Shown: positions 29,451-42,000 of the stretch, in pieces
Numbering within the stretch: the stretch's first letter is position 1
Layout of the letters: each line of letters opens with the position of its first letter
Source of the DNA: Lepas anatifera
Taxonomy: Eukaryota; Arthropoda; Thecostraca; Lepadidae
Length of the DNA stretch: 64,000 nt
Direction: 5' to 3'
NCBI GenBank assembly: GCA_034440635.1
Contig: JAOTON010000210.1
Location: forward strand, 1,364,001-1,428,000
Translations under genes and position numbers: made by a program
Notes under the pieces: generated by a model
Told to the model about the DNA's origin: nothing
The model's input: only the letters and a program-made list of their open reading frames with translations
Database searches by the model: none

Positions 29451-32300
29451 TTAATGGTCTTCGTCGGGTACATGGAACATCTGCTGGGCCCAGTGATTGT
29501 CCAACCGAGACTTCAATGTATTTAAAGAAGGATCAGCTATCACATGGGCTGGCAATGCATTCCATTTGTTCACGATCCGGACGCCGAGGAACGCCCTACG
29601 CACGCGCGAGACGGCTTTCGGCTTCATCAGCTTCATAGAATGACCACGCGTGCGAGATCTGCTATCTAGATGAAAGAACTGGGTATAATCCTGGTCGATG
29701 GTGCCATGTAGGAGTTGGAAAACTCTTATCATATCTCCTCTGCGTCGACGATGGTAGAGAGAGGGAAGATTTAGTGCGCGCAGCTGTCCTCATACGAGCG
29801 TCCTCTCAGGGATGGTACCATGCGGGTAGCTCGACGTTGGATCCTTTCCATGAGCCTTTGATCTGCCCTGTTAACCCGCGCCCCACCGGGGGTCAGGCGC
29901 CACCTTCGCCCCACCGGGGGGCCATCGATGGCCCCCTCTAACTCCGAAAATATGGGCGTTAGCGCAAATCTGCAAAGTGCAATAGAAAGCTCGCGTGAAT
30001 TCAGTAAGAAATTACTTCATATGTTTTACTGCTCAGGTCAATGGTTTGACCTCCAGAGGTCAAATTAGGTCAAGATCGGCTATTTTCACTCAAATATGTA
30101 ATGCTTAAGCAAACTGGGCATAACTATTATGCCATTAGAGCTATTGAGGCCTGGTAAAGTACATTTGATAGCAAATTACCAGTCCTTTTTCCGCTTTGTG
30201 GAACGTAAAGGCCTCCCGCCAGTGGTTTGACCTCCAGAGGTCACCTCGTGACCTAATATGACCTGAGGTCACGAAAGGTCAAAAAGTGACCTTGCCGTAT
30301 ATCAAATGAAAGCCAGTGACAAGACAAACACGATGGTGTTTGTTTCACCGCTCTAGCTTAATTAGGTGAAAAGTTATTGTCAAAATACTGTTTTTGACCT
30401 CTGGTGACCTTGGATGACCTTGGAAAAGTCAAAGGGCAAATATGACCCCTGGGATCCGTGAAAGGGTGTCCAAAAACGCTGTTCTGAGCATTCTGAGTAT
30501 TTGCAATCATTTTTGTGGCTTTTATATCATGAAACAGCTTTTCCCCATGCTTTTCCAATGGGAGAGGTCGCCTCGTGACCTGACCTCAGGGCACGAAATC
30601 GAAAAATCTCGGATATACACCTTATAGACCCTGGAGGGGTCATGAAGTGTAGGAAGTTTCAAATCGATCGACTTTGAAATGTAGCTCTTACAGAGCTCTA
30701 AAGTTGAAGTGAGGTGACCTTGGTTGACCTCGTCTGGTGACCTGTCCTTGGGTGACCCGGGGTAAAAAATTTCAGGGATGATGGGAAAATGATGCAGTGA
30801 GAGGTAGAGCCCTCAACCGCGGTGCTGCGCCTCGTCGTTTTTCCGCTATCCCGGAAAACCTTAGGGGGGCCATCGATGGCCCCGGTGGGGCGAGGGTTAA
30901 AAGGTCCCCAGACAGAATTTCCGTATTCGAGCAGCGGGCGAACCATAGTTTTGTACAGTAGTGGAAGCGTGAACGTGTCAATGTTAGCAAAAGACCTCCT
31001 CATGATCGCCAGTACTCTGGATGCTTTGGAAGCTGCAGTGGCTGCCTGGCGTCGAAATTTCACATCCCGATCCACAAAAACTCCCAGGTCCTTCTCAACC
31101 TCCAGTGCCTGGACTTTCGTGCCCTCCATTAAGTAGCTGTGCTCTTGGTTATTGTTACCTAAGTGAAGCACACCGCACTTGCTTAGATTAAAAGGCATCT
31201 GCCAAGTGGAGGACCAATCAAGAGCCCTTGCCAGGTCCAATTGGAGGGATGCAACACAAGTGGGGGAGTCTGCTCTGGCATATAGCTTGGTGTCATCTGC
31301 AAAGATTTTGATCCCTGAGGTGATGGTGTCAGGCAGGTCGTTGATGTACAAAAGAAACAACACGGGGCCTAACACTGAGCCCTGTGGGACGCCACTGGTA
31401 ACTCGCACCCAGTCAGAGGCTGAAGAACCAACCACTACCTGTTGGCGACGACCTGTGAGAAAGGCTCTCAACCAGGCCAGCAGCCTCCCGTCAACACCAT
31501 AGCCTTTTAATTTGGTTAGCAGACGTCCATGCGGGACCGAGTCAAATGCCTTTTGGAAGTCTAAATAAACAGCGTCAATGGGGTGGCCTTCCTCAGTTTG
31601 TTGACTCCAGTCTTCTATGGTTTCCAGGAGTTGAGATTCGCAGGATCGTTTCGGACGAAAACCATGCTGGTGACTGGAAAGGAGGTTTTGCGCGTCAAGA
31701 TGGCCAAGAAGCGCATCTTTCACCAAAGACTCCAATAGTTTACAAGGAATGGCAGTTGGGCTGACAGGCCTGTAATTCCCTGGGTCTTGCTTATCCCCTT
31801 TCTTGTAAATGGGTGTTACGGTACCCAGCTTCCAGTCCTGTGGGATGACTCCTGTGTCTAGGGATTTCCTAAAAGGAGGGCCAGTGGTGAACATAGCGAC
31901 TCCGCACCGTCGTGAAGCACCCGAGGGTGAATATGGTCTGGGCCCGGCGAGCTTGTTGTTTTTAGCGAAACCAGTTTTTTGTGAACGGCATCTACCGATA
32001 TCGGAATGTCAGTCAGAGCTTGACCCTCAAAACGACCTTCAAACACCGGCACATTATCCATATCCTCGACTGTGAAAACGCTGCCAAAGAACTCGTTTAG
32101 CAGTTTTGCCCTCCCAAAATCATCCGACTCACTCCACCATTTCTGTTTTTCAGGTCACCGATGGCAGCTTTTGTTTTGAATTTCGAACTGGTATAGCTTC
32201 AAAAGGCTTTTGGGTTTGACTTGACTCTGCATGCCAACTTGTGTTCGTATTCTCTATGAAGCCTGCGTGTCATTGCCCTTAGTTCATTACGACAGATGGT
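29451..32300 (-). pseudogene. CR1-like LINE relic 2, split by a TTAA element
   Basis: The RT part (30901-31894) has GNYRPVSPTAIPCKLLE, YLDFQKAFDSVPHGRLL, SGVPQGSVLGPVLFLLYIND and the catalytic IFADDTKLYA. The upstream frame 31858-32061 has SSPGPDHIHPRVL. The C-terminal part (29451-29870) has RVRRAFLGVRIVNKWNALP. Between them lies a 1,022-bp insertion whose TTAA flanks restore the reading frame when removed. It is a different CR1 family from relic 1. Confidence 0.92.
29875..30896 (+). mobile_element. piggyBac-like non-autonomous element P1
   Basis: Flanked by TTAA (29871-29874, 30897-30900). Starts CCCGCGCCCCACCGGGG and ends CCCCGGTGGGGCGAGGG. Both ends carry the palindrome GGGGCCATCGATGGCCCC just inside. 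There is no open frame. The interior is rich in AGGTCA/TGACCT hexamers. TTAA duplication with CCC/GGG ends is the piggyBac hallmark. Confidence 0.88.
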
Positions 32301-32469
32301 GAAGCGAGCACTTGAAGAGGTTGGCTACATTGACAATGTGACATTACAACTTACCAAGGAGACATTCTTCCACTATGACCTAGGTTCCATGACCAAATGT
32401 GATCCAGACTGCTGATGGATTCCACCAAGTGTTATTTCCCCAGCACCATAACATGGTCTGTACTGAATA

Positions 32470-33436
32470 GAGGTGGGACTTTTTGGTCCTGCGGTCCCGG
32501 CGCCAGGACCAGGTTTGGTCCCGGCGGGACTTAAGCCGGGACCAAAGGCTAGACGCTGGGACTGTGCCAGGACCAGAGCCAGTCTGGATAAAGAAAAATT
32601 CATGATAATGGTTTCCACATTTCATCTAAAACTAAGATAAGAGATAAAATATAACTGTGACTTTCCAGCACATCATTGCCTCCTTGATGCAATATTCCAA
32701 CTTTATAAGATGAGAAAAGTATCAATTCAACTAGATGAAAGAGAAAAAATAATGTTGCACACACACAGCACAGAACACAGCTCTCACTAAGTTTCATTCT
32801 TTGGGAACAACATTTTCAGATGTAATTTCTATTCCTTCACTTAATTATAAAGAAACTCAGTGACACAACCAAAATATAACCCAAAAAATGGTGGGTACTG
32901 GGGTCAAAATCACTTTGAATTGAAGAAAAAAACGTTTTTTACATATAGGTTAGAGGTAGGACTTTTAGGTCCCGAGGTCCCGGCGCCGGGACCAGGCTTG
33001 GTCCCGGCGGGACTAAAGCAGGGACCAAAGGCTAGACGCCGGGACTGTGCCGGGACCAGAGCCAGTCTGGATAAAGAAAAATGCATGATAATGGTTTCCA
33101 CATTTCATCTAAAACTAAGATAAGAGATAAAATATAACTGTGACTTTCCAGCACATCATTGCCTCCTTGATGCAATATTCCAACTTTATGAGATGAGAAA
33201 AGTATGAATTCAACTAGATGAAACAGAAAAAATAATGTTGCACACACACAGCACAGAACACAGCTCTCACTAAGTTCCATTCTTTGGAAATACCATTTTC
33301 AGATGTAATTCCTATTCCTTCACTAATTGTAAAGCAACTCAGTGACACAACCAAAATACAACCCAAAAAATGGTGGGTACTGGGGTCAAAATCACTTTGA
33401 ATTGAAGAAAAAAACATTTTTTGCATATAGGTACTG
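32470..33436. repeat. Two tandem 483-bp units
   Basis: Units starting at 32470 and 32953 are highly similar. Each begins with a GC-rich block containing GGTCCCGGCGCC and GGTTTGGTCCCGGCGGGAC repeats, then AT-rich sequence. The GC block may itself be a small inserted repeat. Confidence 0.9.
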
Positions 33437-33689
33437 GAAGGCATAAGAACAAAAGCTTGATTGAAAAGAGAATTCTGGAATTGGCGATTGGAAATGGCCG
33501 TCCCTACCCACGGTTCCTATAGATAATGGCCGTCCCTACCAACACCACAGTTTCAATTGTCTTCTCTCTCTCTCTGAAAAATACTCAACAGTATTTCAAA
33601 TTACCTACGTCTGAGCGTTATGTCGGGAATAAAACGTGGATGGCTTTAATTTCTTCAACCACATTCAACTACCGCACCACGCTTCGTTG

Positions 33690-34860
33690 GAGCCCTATGG
33701 AAACGCCCACAGTTAAAAACGCCCACAAATTGATTCGACCACACAACGTAAGACCCACGGCCTTAAACGTCCAAACTAAAACTGTCCACGGCTTAAATCG
33801 CCCACAAATTAAAATACCCACGGATTAAAGGGCCCACAAATGCTCCCATAAGGAGATTTCAAACCACCCACGACTAAAAACGCCCACACATTAACACGCG
33901 CATTGACGGGGGTCTGAGCCACCTTCGCATTGACGGGGGGGGCGGGTACCCGCCCCCTAAGATCTCGAGAACCACGGTAGGTAGCGAAAAACGGTAAACG
34001 GCGTTGGGCTGCCCATCCACTTCTCCATCGAAAACATTTGAACCATTTTTTTGTCAAGTCACATTTAAGGTCACGTGAGGTCAAAACATGCCCGTCATAG
34101 GGATAACATGTAAAATTCAGTTTTTCGGGCATTACATCTGAACAAGTAAAGATAGAGCAAAACGACTTGAACTATATGAATCCTCTTAGCAAGCCGAATC
34201 GAATGATATATAATTTGACCTTGCTAGGTCAAATCAAGGATTTGACCTTACCTGAGGTCAGGTCAGGGTCAAATTATATGAAATGCATATCATTAGAACC
34301 GCAAAGCCCAGGCGAGTCTAATGCAGCTAAAATAAATGCTCTATCACCATCCGTTACTGAGTTATTCCGTAAAAACCATTTTTCCCATGTATTTCCAATG
34401 GAGAGGTCATGCCTCGTACCTGACCTTAGGTCATCGATATCAAAAATACCGGAACATATGTTAGAGAACTCGATGGGGCAATTATGTGATATGAGTTTCA
34501 ATCGGATAAGTTCACCCTGCTCCGACTTATGCTATCTTAAACTTTTTTTGAGGTCGGGTCACTTGACCTGTACTGGTGACCTGACCTGAGATGACCTAAC
34601 CTTAAAATTTTCAGAGAAGTTGTAAAAATGATGAGGGAAAAGGTATACCAAGTACAGCGGCGCTACGCGCCGCTGTTTTTCTACTGTCTCCGAAAAACCC
34701 GAGGGGGGCGGGTACCCGCCTCCCCCGTCAATGCGCGTGTTAAAATACCTACATTCAAATTCTTAAATCACCCACAATTCAAAAAGCCCACGAAACACAT
34801 CACCCACATAACTGTGCGTCAAATCACGTGCTCAATAGTATATGAAAATGCCGCTAGGTG
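33690..34860. repeat. Degenerate GCCCACAAATTAAAA repeats, interrupted by P3
   Basis: Loosely repeated units of 15-18 bp, each with a CCCAC core and an A/T tail, on both sides of P3. The same motif in the other orientation fills 62635-62930. Confidence 0.75.
33895..34739 (+). mobile_element. piggyBac-like element P3
   Basis: 845 bp flanked by TTAA (33891-33894, 34740-34743). Terminal repeat CACGCGCATTGACGGGGG is exact at both ends. The inner palindrome GGGCGGGTACCCGCCC is at both ends. No open frame. Interior has many AGGTCA-type hexamers. Confidence 0.87.
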
Positions 34861-35157
34861 GCTAGCAAAGCAATCATAGGAGTGCACGACGGGATAGGTA
34901 TTTGGATATTTGTGTCAAAAAATATGCTGCAAAGGTAAAGTAAAAGTACTCCAAGGCGGATTTGTGCCGCCGGTTTTCCCGCGCTTTCGCAAGGGCAATG
35001 AAAACACAGAAGGGTTCGATGACCCTGTTTGCGCGGGATCCATGGGCGTATTGATAATTTGTAAAGAGGAGGGTTGGTTCGTTAGGCTTTGTTGGGATGA
35101 TGTACCTGAGCCAGAGAGCGCAGTTCTTAACCAGGTACCTATAAGGGTGCTCTGAGT

Positions 35158-36971
35158 CAGGGGCGGACGCAGATCCGAGTTTTGGGGGCAAAACCCATGT
35201 CTATCTCTCCTCTTGGGGAAGGGGGATTGGGACGTGCGATTTGGGTGCTGAACAGACCTAATATAAGCTACCTCTCGAATGCATGATCGCTACCCTGGGG
35301 GATTTATTTTTACTCTACTTCCAGCTGGGAGCAGATTCTGCCCACCTCTCAGGTTTTTCCATAGTATCTCCGCAACGGTTTGAGATATGCTCTTGAAATT
35401 TGGTGACTTCTTACAACTAAGTAGCACATATTCCCTGACATTTTTGAAAATATATATGTGCCTGAGGCGGCGCTATGGCTCGCTAATCTGGGGGTTTATC
35501 CCCAAGCCGAGCATTGTCGCCTGCGCTTCGTTTGTCCTACAATAAAGCTGTCCGTTGCGAATTGGCAGCAGTTGTAATGTTTGAATGTTATTACTGAGAT
35601 ATAGGAGGACAGTTGATGTATATTTTGATATAATTTTGGCCATAGGCGGTTCCAGAAGCTCAAAATGCGGGGCTTACAATGTTATCCATCCAAACTCTTT
35701 CAAAGTAAATAGATTGCATACAGAATCTTCGGGAGGGGTAAACATAACCATGCTTTGATCACATATGTGTATTTAATGATTATAAGAAGCCATAGGCGTG
35801 CTCAGGTACCGTAATTAGGGGAGTTCACTCGCACTCAAGCTCGTTTTAGTGTTGTGTGTGCATTAAATGGGACAAAGCATTGCAACTATGCATTTATTTT
35901 TAGGACAAAATGAGATTTGGAATGACAGTTGATGTGTATTTTGGTATATTTTTGGCCATAGACGGTTCCAGGAGCTCAAAATGGGTTGTCTAAAATGTTA
36001 TCCATTCGAACTCTTCCAAAGTGAATATAAACTGCCTACGGAATGGACGGGAGGGGTAAGAATAAGGATATATTGACCCTATCCATGTATTATATGATAA
36101 TAGGATATCATATGCGCGCTCAGGTACCGTAATTAGGGGATTCGCTATCTTTCAAGCGTATTTTAGTGTCGTGTCTGCATTGAATGAGGCAAAGCATCGT
36201 AGATATTTGCCTTTAGTCTTAACACCAAATGGACACCATTCATCCATAGGCGGATCCAGGAGTGTTCCCCGGTTCGGCCAGGGGTAGATAATTTGAAAAA
36301 TAGTCATACCTGAAAGGCAGGGTAATTTGTGTCTTACCACACTATTCAGCCTCCCTGAATCCACTTCTGACATATTTTCGATATTTGAGCACTTTGCTTG
36401 ACATCAGAGATACCTATTACACTGTACCTGGCGTGTGCATTTCTGCAAAAAAATATATGAAAACAATTTATATAATCCCCCACATTTCTGGCCCTAAAAC
36501 CGCCCTTGAATTTTGAATTTCACCTAAGTGAGGGATTTGACCATTTCCAAGCAATTCCCTGTCAATCCATACTAGTTTCGTGAAAATCAAGCCTAAGAGA
36601 CAGCACCTTCGGGTAATCTAAACAAGGCAAAATGTATATTTTGAACCCCCTTCCCTCAGTTTTCAAAATTTTGAAATTTTAATTAAAAAAGGAGTTTAGC
36701 CTGAGAGGAATCGATTGCAGTTTAAGTTTTTAAAATCGAGCGGGTAGATTTCGAGATCTTAGGGAGGCGGAAGCTCCTGTTGGAAATAGAGGTAGCCGGG
36801 AGCCCGTTGGAAATAGTGTTAAGATTTAATTGCTCGACAGACCCATAGTGGATGCACCTTTTTCAAAAAAATTATCCGGCCTTTCGGGGGGCCAAAAGAT
36901 AGTTTGGCACCCCTTCCAGCGCTTTGGGGGAGGAGTAATGGCCGGAACGCCCTCCCCAGCGTCCGCCAATG
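35158..36971 (+). mobile_element. hAT-like element, 1.8 kb, non-coding
   Basis: Starts CAGGGGCGGACGCAG and ends GCGTCCGCCAATG, with a perfect 8-bp duplication CTCTGAGT (35150-35157, 36972-36979). Contains two diverged internal copies of a segment with GGCGGTTCCAG and CAGGTACCGTAATTAGGGG (about 35640-35830 and 35940-36140). No transposase. Confidence 0.9.
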
Positions 36972-37194
36972 CTCTGAGTCACATTGTGAGTTGCCGCTTC
37001 TCGTTTCCTTTGGGAGGCGAGGGATAAGTTTATAAAGTGATATTTGGGAAAGGTGGAAAGCTGAGAAGATTTACGGGCACCGAGTGCAGTGGATGCCTCA
37101 GGTCCACATTTTGTCACTGACTTATTCCCCAGCGGCACGCATTCTGTTGAAAAATTTATTTAAATCGTTTAGCAGGAGTAGAAGAATATTTTAA

Positions 37195-38542
37195 CCCGCA
37201 CCCCACCGGGGTCCGGCGCCAACTTCGCCCCACCGGGGCATCGATGCTTCCCCTCTAACTCCGAAAATATGGGGATGAGTGCTAATCTGCAAAGTGAATT
37301 AGATAGCTTGTGTGAATTCAGTAATATTTTAATTCGCATGTTTAAGCGCTTAGATCAATGGTTTGACCTCCAGAGGTCAACTTAGATCAAGATAGGCTAT
37401 TTCTACTAAAATATGAAATGCGAAAGAAACCTTGGCATAGCTCTCATGCCATTAGAGCTTTTGAGATTTGATAAAAAATAAACATTCGAAAGGAAAATGA
37501 CAGGGTTTTTTCCGCTATGTGGCATATAATGAATTCCCGCCAGTGGTTTGACCTCCAGAGGTCACCACGTAACCTAATATACCCTAAGGCCACGAAAGTC
37601 AGGAAGTGACCTTGCCGTAGGACTTTGGGTTTGACTTTGAGAGCAATTTTAAGGCATTTTCAGGCCGAATTCGCAAAAATGAGAATAGGACTTCTGAAAC
37701 AACTTTTGTGACCTTTTGATCTAGCCAATAAAATTTGTTCGCGTATCTCCCTTTAAGAAACCTGAGCATAGCTCTCACGCCATTAGAGCTATTGAGATCA
37801 AGCAAAAATAGTTTGATAGGAAAATGCCAGGACTTTCTCCGCTATGTGAAACATAATAGCCTCCCGCCAGAGGTTTGACCTCCAGAGGGTACCTCGTGAC
37901 TTAATATGACTTGAGGTCTCGAAAGGTAAGAAAGTGACCGCGTTGTATATCAAATGAAAACCAGTAACAAGACACACACGATGACGTTTGATTCAGCGCT
38001 CTAGCTTGATTAGGTCAAAAGCTATCGTCAAAATACTGTTTTTGCCCCTGGTGACTTGTGAGGACGTCGGATAGGTCAAAAGGAAAATATTGCCCCTGGG
38101 ATCCGTGAAGGGGTGTCCAAGAACGCTTTTCTGAGCAAGATAAACATTGACATTAATTTTTGTGGCTTTTAAATAAAAAGACAGTTTTTCCCATGCTTTT
38201 TCGATGGAATATTTCACCTCGTGACCTGTCCTCAGGTCACGAAATCAAAAATCCCGGATATGCATTTTGAGGACCCTGAAGGTTTCATGAATTACACGAA
38301 GCTTCAAATGGATCGGCTTAGAAATGTAGCTATGATAGAGCTCAAAAGGTGAAGTGAGGTGACCTTGGTTGACCTCGCCTGGTGACCTGACCTAGTGTGA
38401 CCCAGAGTAAAAAAATTCAGGGATGATGGGAAAATGATTTGGTGAGAGAAAGACTCCTCAGCTGCGGTGCTGTGCCCCGCTGTTTTTCTGTTACTCCGGA
38501 AAAACCTTAGGGAGGCCATCGATGCCCCCGGTGGGGCGAGGG
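37195..38542 (+). mobile_element. piggyBac-like element P2
   Basis: 1,348 bp flanked by TTAA (37191-37194, 38543-38546). Ends CCCGCACCCCACCGGGG and CCCCGGTGGGGCGAGGG. It is a close relative of P1, enlarged by an internal duplication (the CCATTAGAGCT region occurs at about 37450 and 37780). The left palindrome is eroded (GGGGCATCGATGCTTCCCC). Confidence 0.87.
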
Positions 38543-38546
38543 TTAA

Positions 38547-39067
38547 GCTATTGACCTTATGAAGGGTAATAGTTGTAGTGCTTAACCCAAGTAAGGGGCG
38601 TCACCAAGGAGGGTAGAGTAAATAAGAGACCCTATGAGGACGTCAAAAGTGACAAAGGTGGATCCAGGATTTCCAATCAGGGGGTATACATAATCGGAGT
38701 AGGGTGGTAGTTAGAGCCGCAAACATTATCGGGATGGGGCACCATCCGTACCAGGAACGAGTTGGGGCACATCCTATCGCGGTAGCACCGATACTAGCAT
38801 TCTAGGGGGAGGGGCGTCCGAGGTGGAAGCAGTGGTGAATACAAGAAGGGGGGCTTGGAGGGGTCAAGCCCCTTGTACAGTCCGACTGCCTGTAGATAAT
38901 GCTAATGCGTTGCACACAATGGCGGGCAAGGCTTGAGCATGAACTACTATAATGATTTACTGGATCTGCCACTGATGAGAAGTGACATTTCAGGGGGCAC
39001 CATTAATCTTTGAAGAAGAGACGTGACCATTTCAGGAGGAGCCGGGGGGGCGATCTTGCCCCTTCCT
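38547..39067. other. No gene recognised
   Basis: Purine-rich intergenic sequence between P2 and E2. It contains short fragments of hAT-type ends (GGTGGATCCAGGATTT) but no complete element. Confidence 0.35.
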
Positions 39068-39075
39068 CGCCCCCG

Positions 39076-42000
39076 CAGGGGCGCAGCCAGGGGGGGGCAC
39101 AGGGGGCACGTGCCCCCCATCGATCCCGGGGTGCCCTTTTGATTGCCAGGTGGTGTACCCTCTTTGGGCCGTGCCGCTCGAAATTTAGTGCCCTACGCCG
39201 TTGAGTCTAGATGGAACTAGGCTGCATTTAGCGATTTAAGCGATTGTTTGACAATTAAATGCCTTTTTGGTCAGTTAGGGCATTCTGTCACCTTTCCAAG
39301 CACCCGGGAAGAGTATAGGCACGTAATCCGTTTCCAGATAATGCCTCATCGTCTCCAAGCTCATCTGGTGCCCCTTGGAGCTGATCATGTGCCCTCTGAG
39401 CTGATCTGATGCCCGCGTAGTCAATCTTGTGCCCACTGAGAAAATAAGTGTGCCTTCTGAACCTATATAATACTCTCTGAGTTAGTTTGATGCCTCCAAG
39501 CTTGCCTGGTGTCCTTTTAGCTGTTCTAGTGCCCCTTGAGCTGATCTGGGGCCCCTGAGCTTATTTAATGCCTCCCGGAGTTGATCTACTGTCCAGGGTT
39601 GCAGCCAGGGGGCACATGGGGCGCGTGCCCCCATCACTGCCGGGGTGCCCTTTTGATTGTCAGGTGGTGTACCCAGTTTGGGCCGTGCCGCTCGAAATTT
39701 AGTGCCCTACGCCGTTGAACCTAGATGTAACTGGACCGCATGTAGCGATTGAAACTATTGTTGGACAACTTAATACCTTTTTCGGTCAGCTAGGGCATTC
39801 TGTCGCCTTTCCAAGCACCCAGGAAGAGTATGGGCACCTAGTATGTGTTCACCTAATTCCTCATCATCGCCAATAATCGTACGGGGGAAGCTAATCTGGT
39901 GCTGCTTGAGCTCATCTCGTGGCCTCTCAGCTGGTATTGGCCCCTTGAGCTGATTACTTGCCTTCTAAGCTGATCTGGTGCCCCTGAGTCAATCGAGTGC
40001 CCCACTGATCAAATGATTGTGCCTCCTGAACCTATATAATGCCCTCTGAGTTAGTCTAATGCCTCCGAGCTTGCTTGGTGCCCTAATAGCTGATTTAGCG
40101 CCCCTTGGGCTGATTCGGGCCCCCGAGCTGATCTCATGCCTCCCAAAGTTGATTCTGTCTCCTAAGTCAATATGGTGCCTCTTCAGCTGGTTAGGTGCCC
40201 CCTCAGCTGATTATTGATGTCTCCTTAGATAGCCTGGCGCCCCCCTGAGCTGGTTTAGTGGGCCCTGAGCCCACCTTGTGTCCCCTGAGCTGTTATGTTG
40301 CTCCCTGAGCTGATTTAGGCTCATGCCATAGTCTGGGGGGCTGGGAGCTGATCTGGCCCCCGAGCGGATCGATCTGGTGCCACCTGAGCTGCACTAATGC
40401 CCCTGAGTCGATCTGGTGCCTCCTGAGCCCATCTGATGCCCTCTGAGTTAGTTTGGTGCCCCCTGTGCTAATCTGGTGCCCTTTAAGCTGATCTGGGCCT
40501 CCTTACGTGATTTCATGAGTAGCTCTAAAGCTCTGAGCTGAGCTCGGCGCACAGGGGCTGGTGAGGGCCCCTGAGATGGTATGGGGATCCTGAGCTGATT
40601 AAGTGCCTCCTGACTCGATCTGGTATTCCCGAGCAGATCTGGGCCCCAAGTTGGTCGGGGACCCCTTATCTGATTGTTTGTCCCCGAGGCTGATCTGGTG
40701 CCCTATGGGCCGATCTGGTGTTCCCTGAGCAGCTCTGGGGCTTTTTAACTGCTTGGGCCCCGAGCTGGTGGAGGATTCCTGAGCTGATTTAGTGGCCATG
40801 ACTTGATCTTGCCCCCTGACCTGACTTGAGGTTCCTGAACTCATCTGGGGCCTCAAGAGCTGATCTGGGGCCCAAGAGTGGATCTAGGTTCTGAGGGTAC
40901 CCTGAGCTGGTGTGGGCGCTGAGCTTGTGAGAGCCCTTTAAGTTGGCTTAAGGCCCCCTGAGGTAATCTGGCGCCTTAAACTGTTCTGGGGCGTCTTGAA
41001 CTGGTTTAAAGCCCTATGAGCCTATCTGTGGCCCATTGAGCTAGTCTGATGACCTCATCTCTGGGACCAATGAGCTAGTCAAGTCCCTGGGTGAAGCATG
41101 AGCTGCTCTGTGGCCCTGATCTACATCAGGGGCCCCTGAGGTGGTCTTGAATAGACAGATTATAAGAACACAAGGCCAACTCCCATCATCTCGGGGCGGG
41201 GTCATGGAGCTAGTCTAGTCCCTGGAGGCACAACAGGCGGATGGGGGAAGCTGCTCTGGAGGCCTCTGATTCACACTTGGGGGCCCCAGAGCTGGTGTTG
41301 AATAGATGGGGAATAAAAACACGATGGAAACTCCCCTTGTAAACTAGGCAACCCTGGTTAGATAGGCAACCCACAAAGATACGGCAATTATTTTGCTTCA
41401 TGACACAGGACTTCAAATAGTATACAACATGACCTTGACATGTCGTTATTTGACCCTGAACCCAAGTCATTGACCTCAGGTCATGGTCAAATAAAAAAGT
41501 ATCCCGTAAGCTAAGAAGGCCATGTTGCATGCCATTCGTCTCGTTGAGCTGGAACAAACACATAAATGCCACCAGATGTCTTATAAAATGCCGCCATATA
41601 TCTTATTAAATGCCGCCAGATATGGGACTCTGCTCCGCCAGATGAACCCTGACCGTTTCCTTGGTGAGGCAAGATGAGGCTCCCCTTTCACGCATAGACA
41701 CATTGTTACAGTGGCAATAAACGTGAAATCAAACGGAAATAACTACTTCTGAAAGACCCTGCAGAGGGAAAAAATCAGTTAGTGCCCAAGCACCTTATAT
41801 CAAGTCGAGTTAATGCAGTAACATTCTTTTGTAGAACATACCAACTCCTTCAGGGCTCTCCCGGTACCCGTCACCTTCTGGGGGAGAGGAACAAGGCCGA
41901 CAGTTCAGGTAGCAGGGTGGTCTTGATGTAAGGTCAAAGGCATAAATTACCCCAACAAGGCAATAACATGCATGACCATGATTATTAGTATGAGCCAAAT

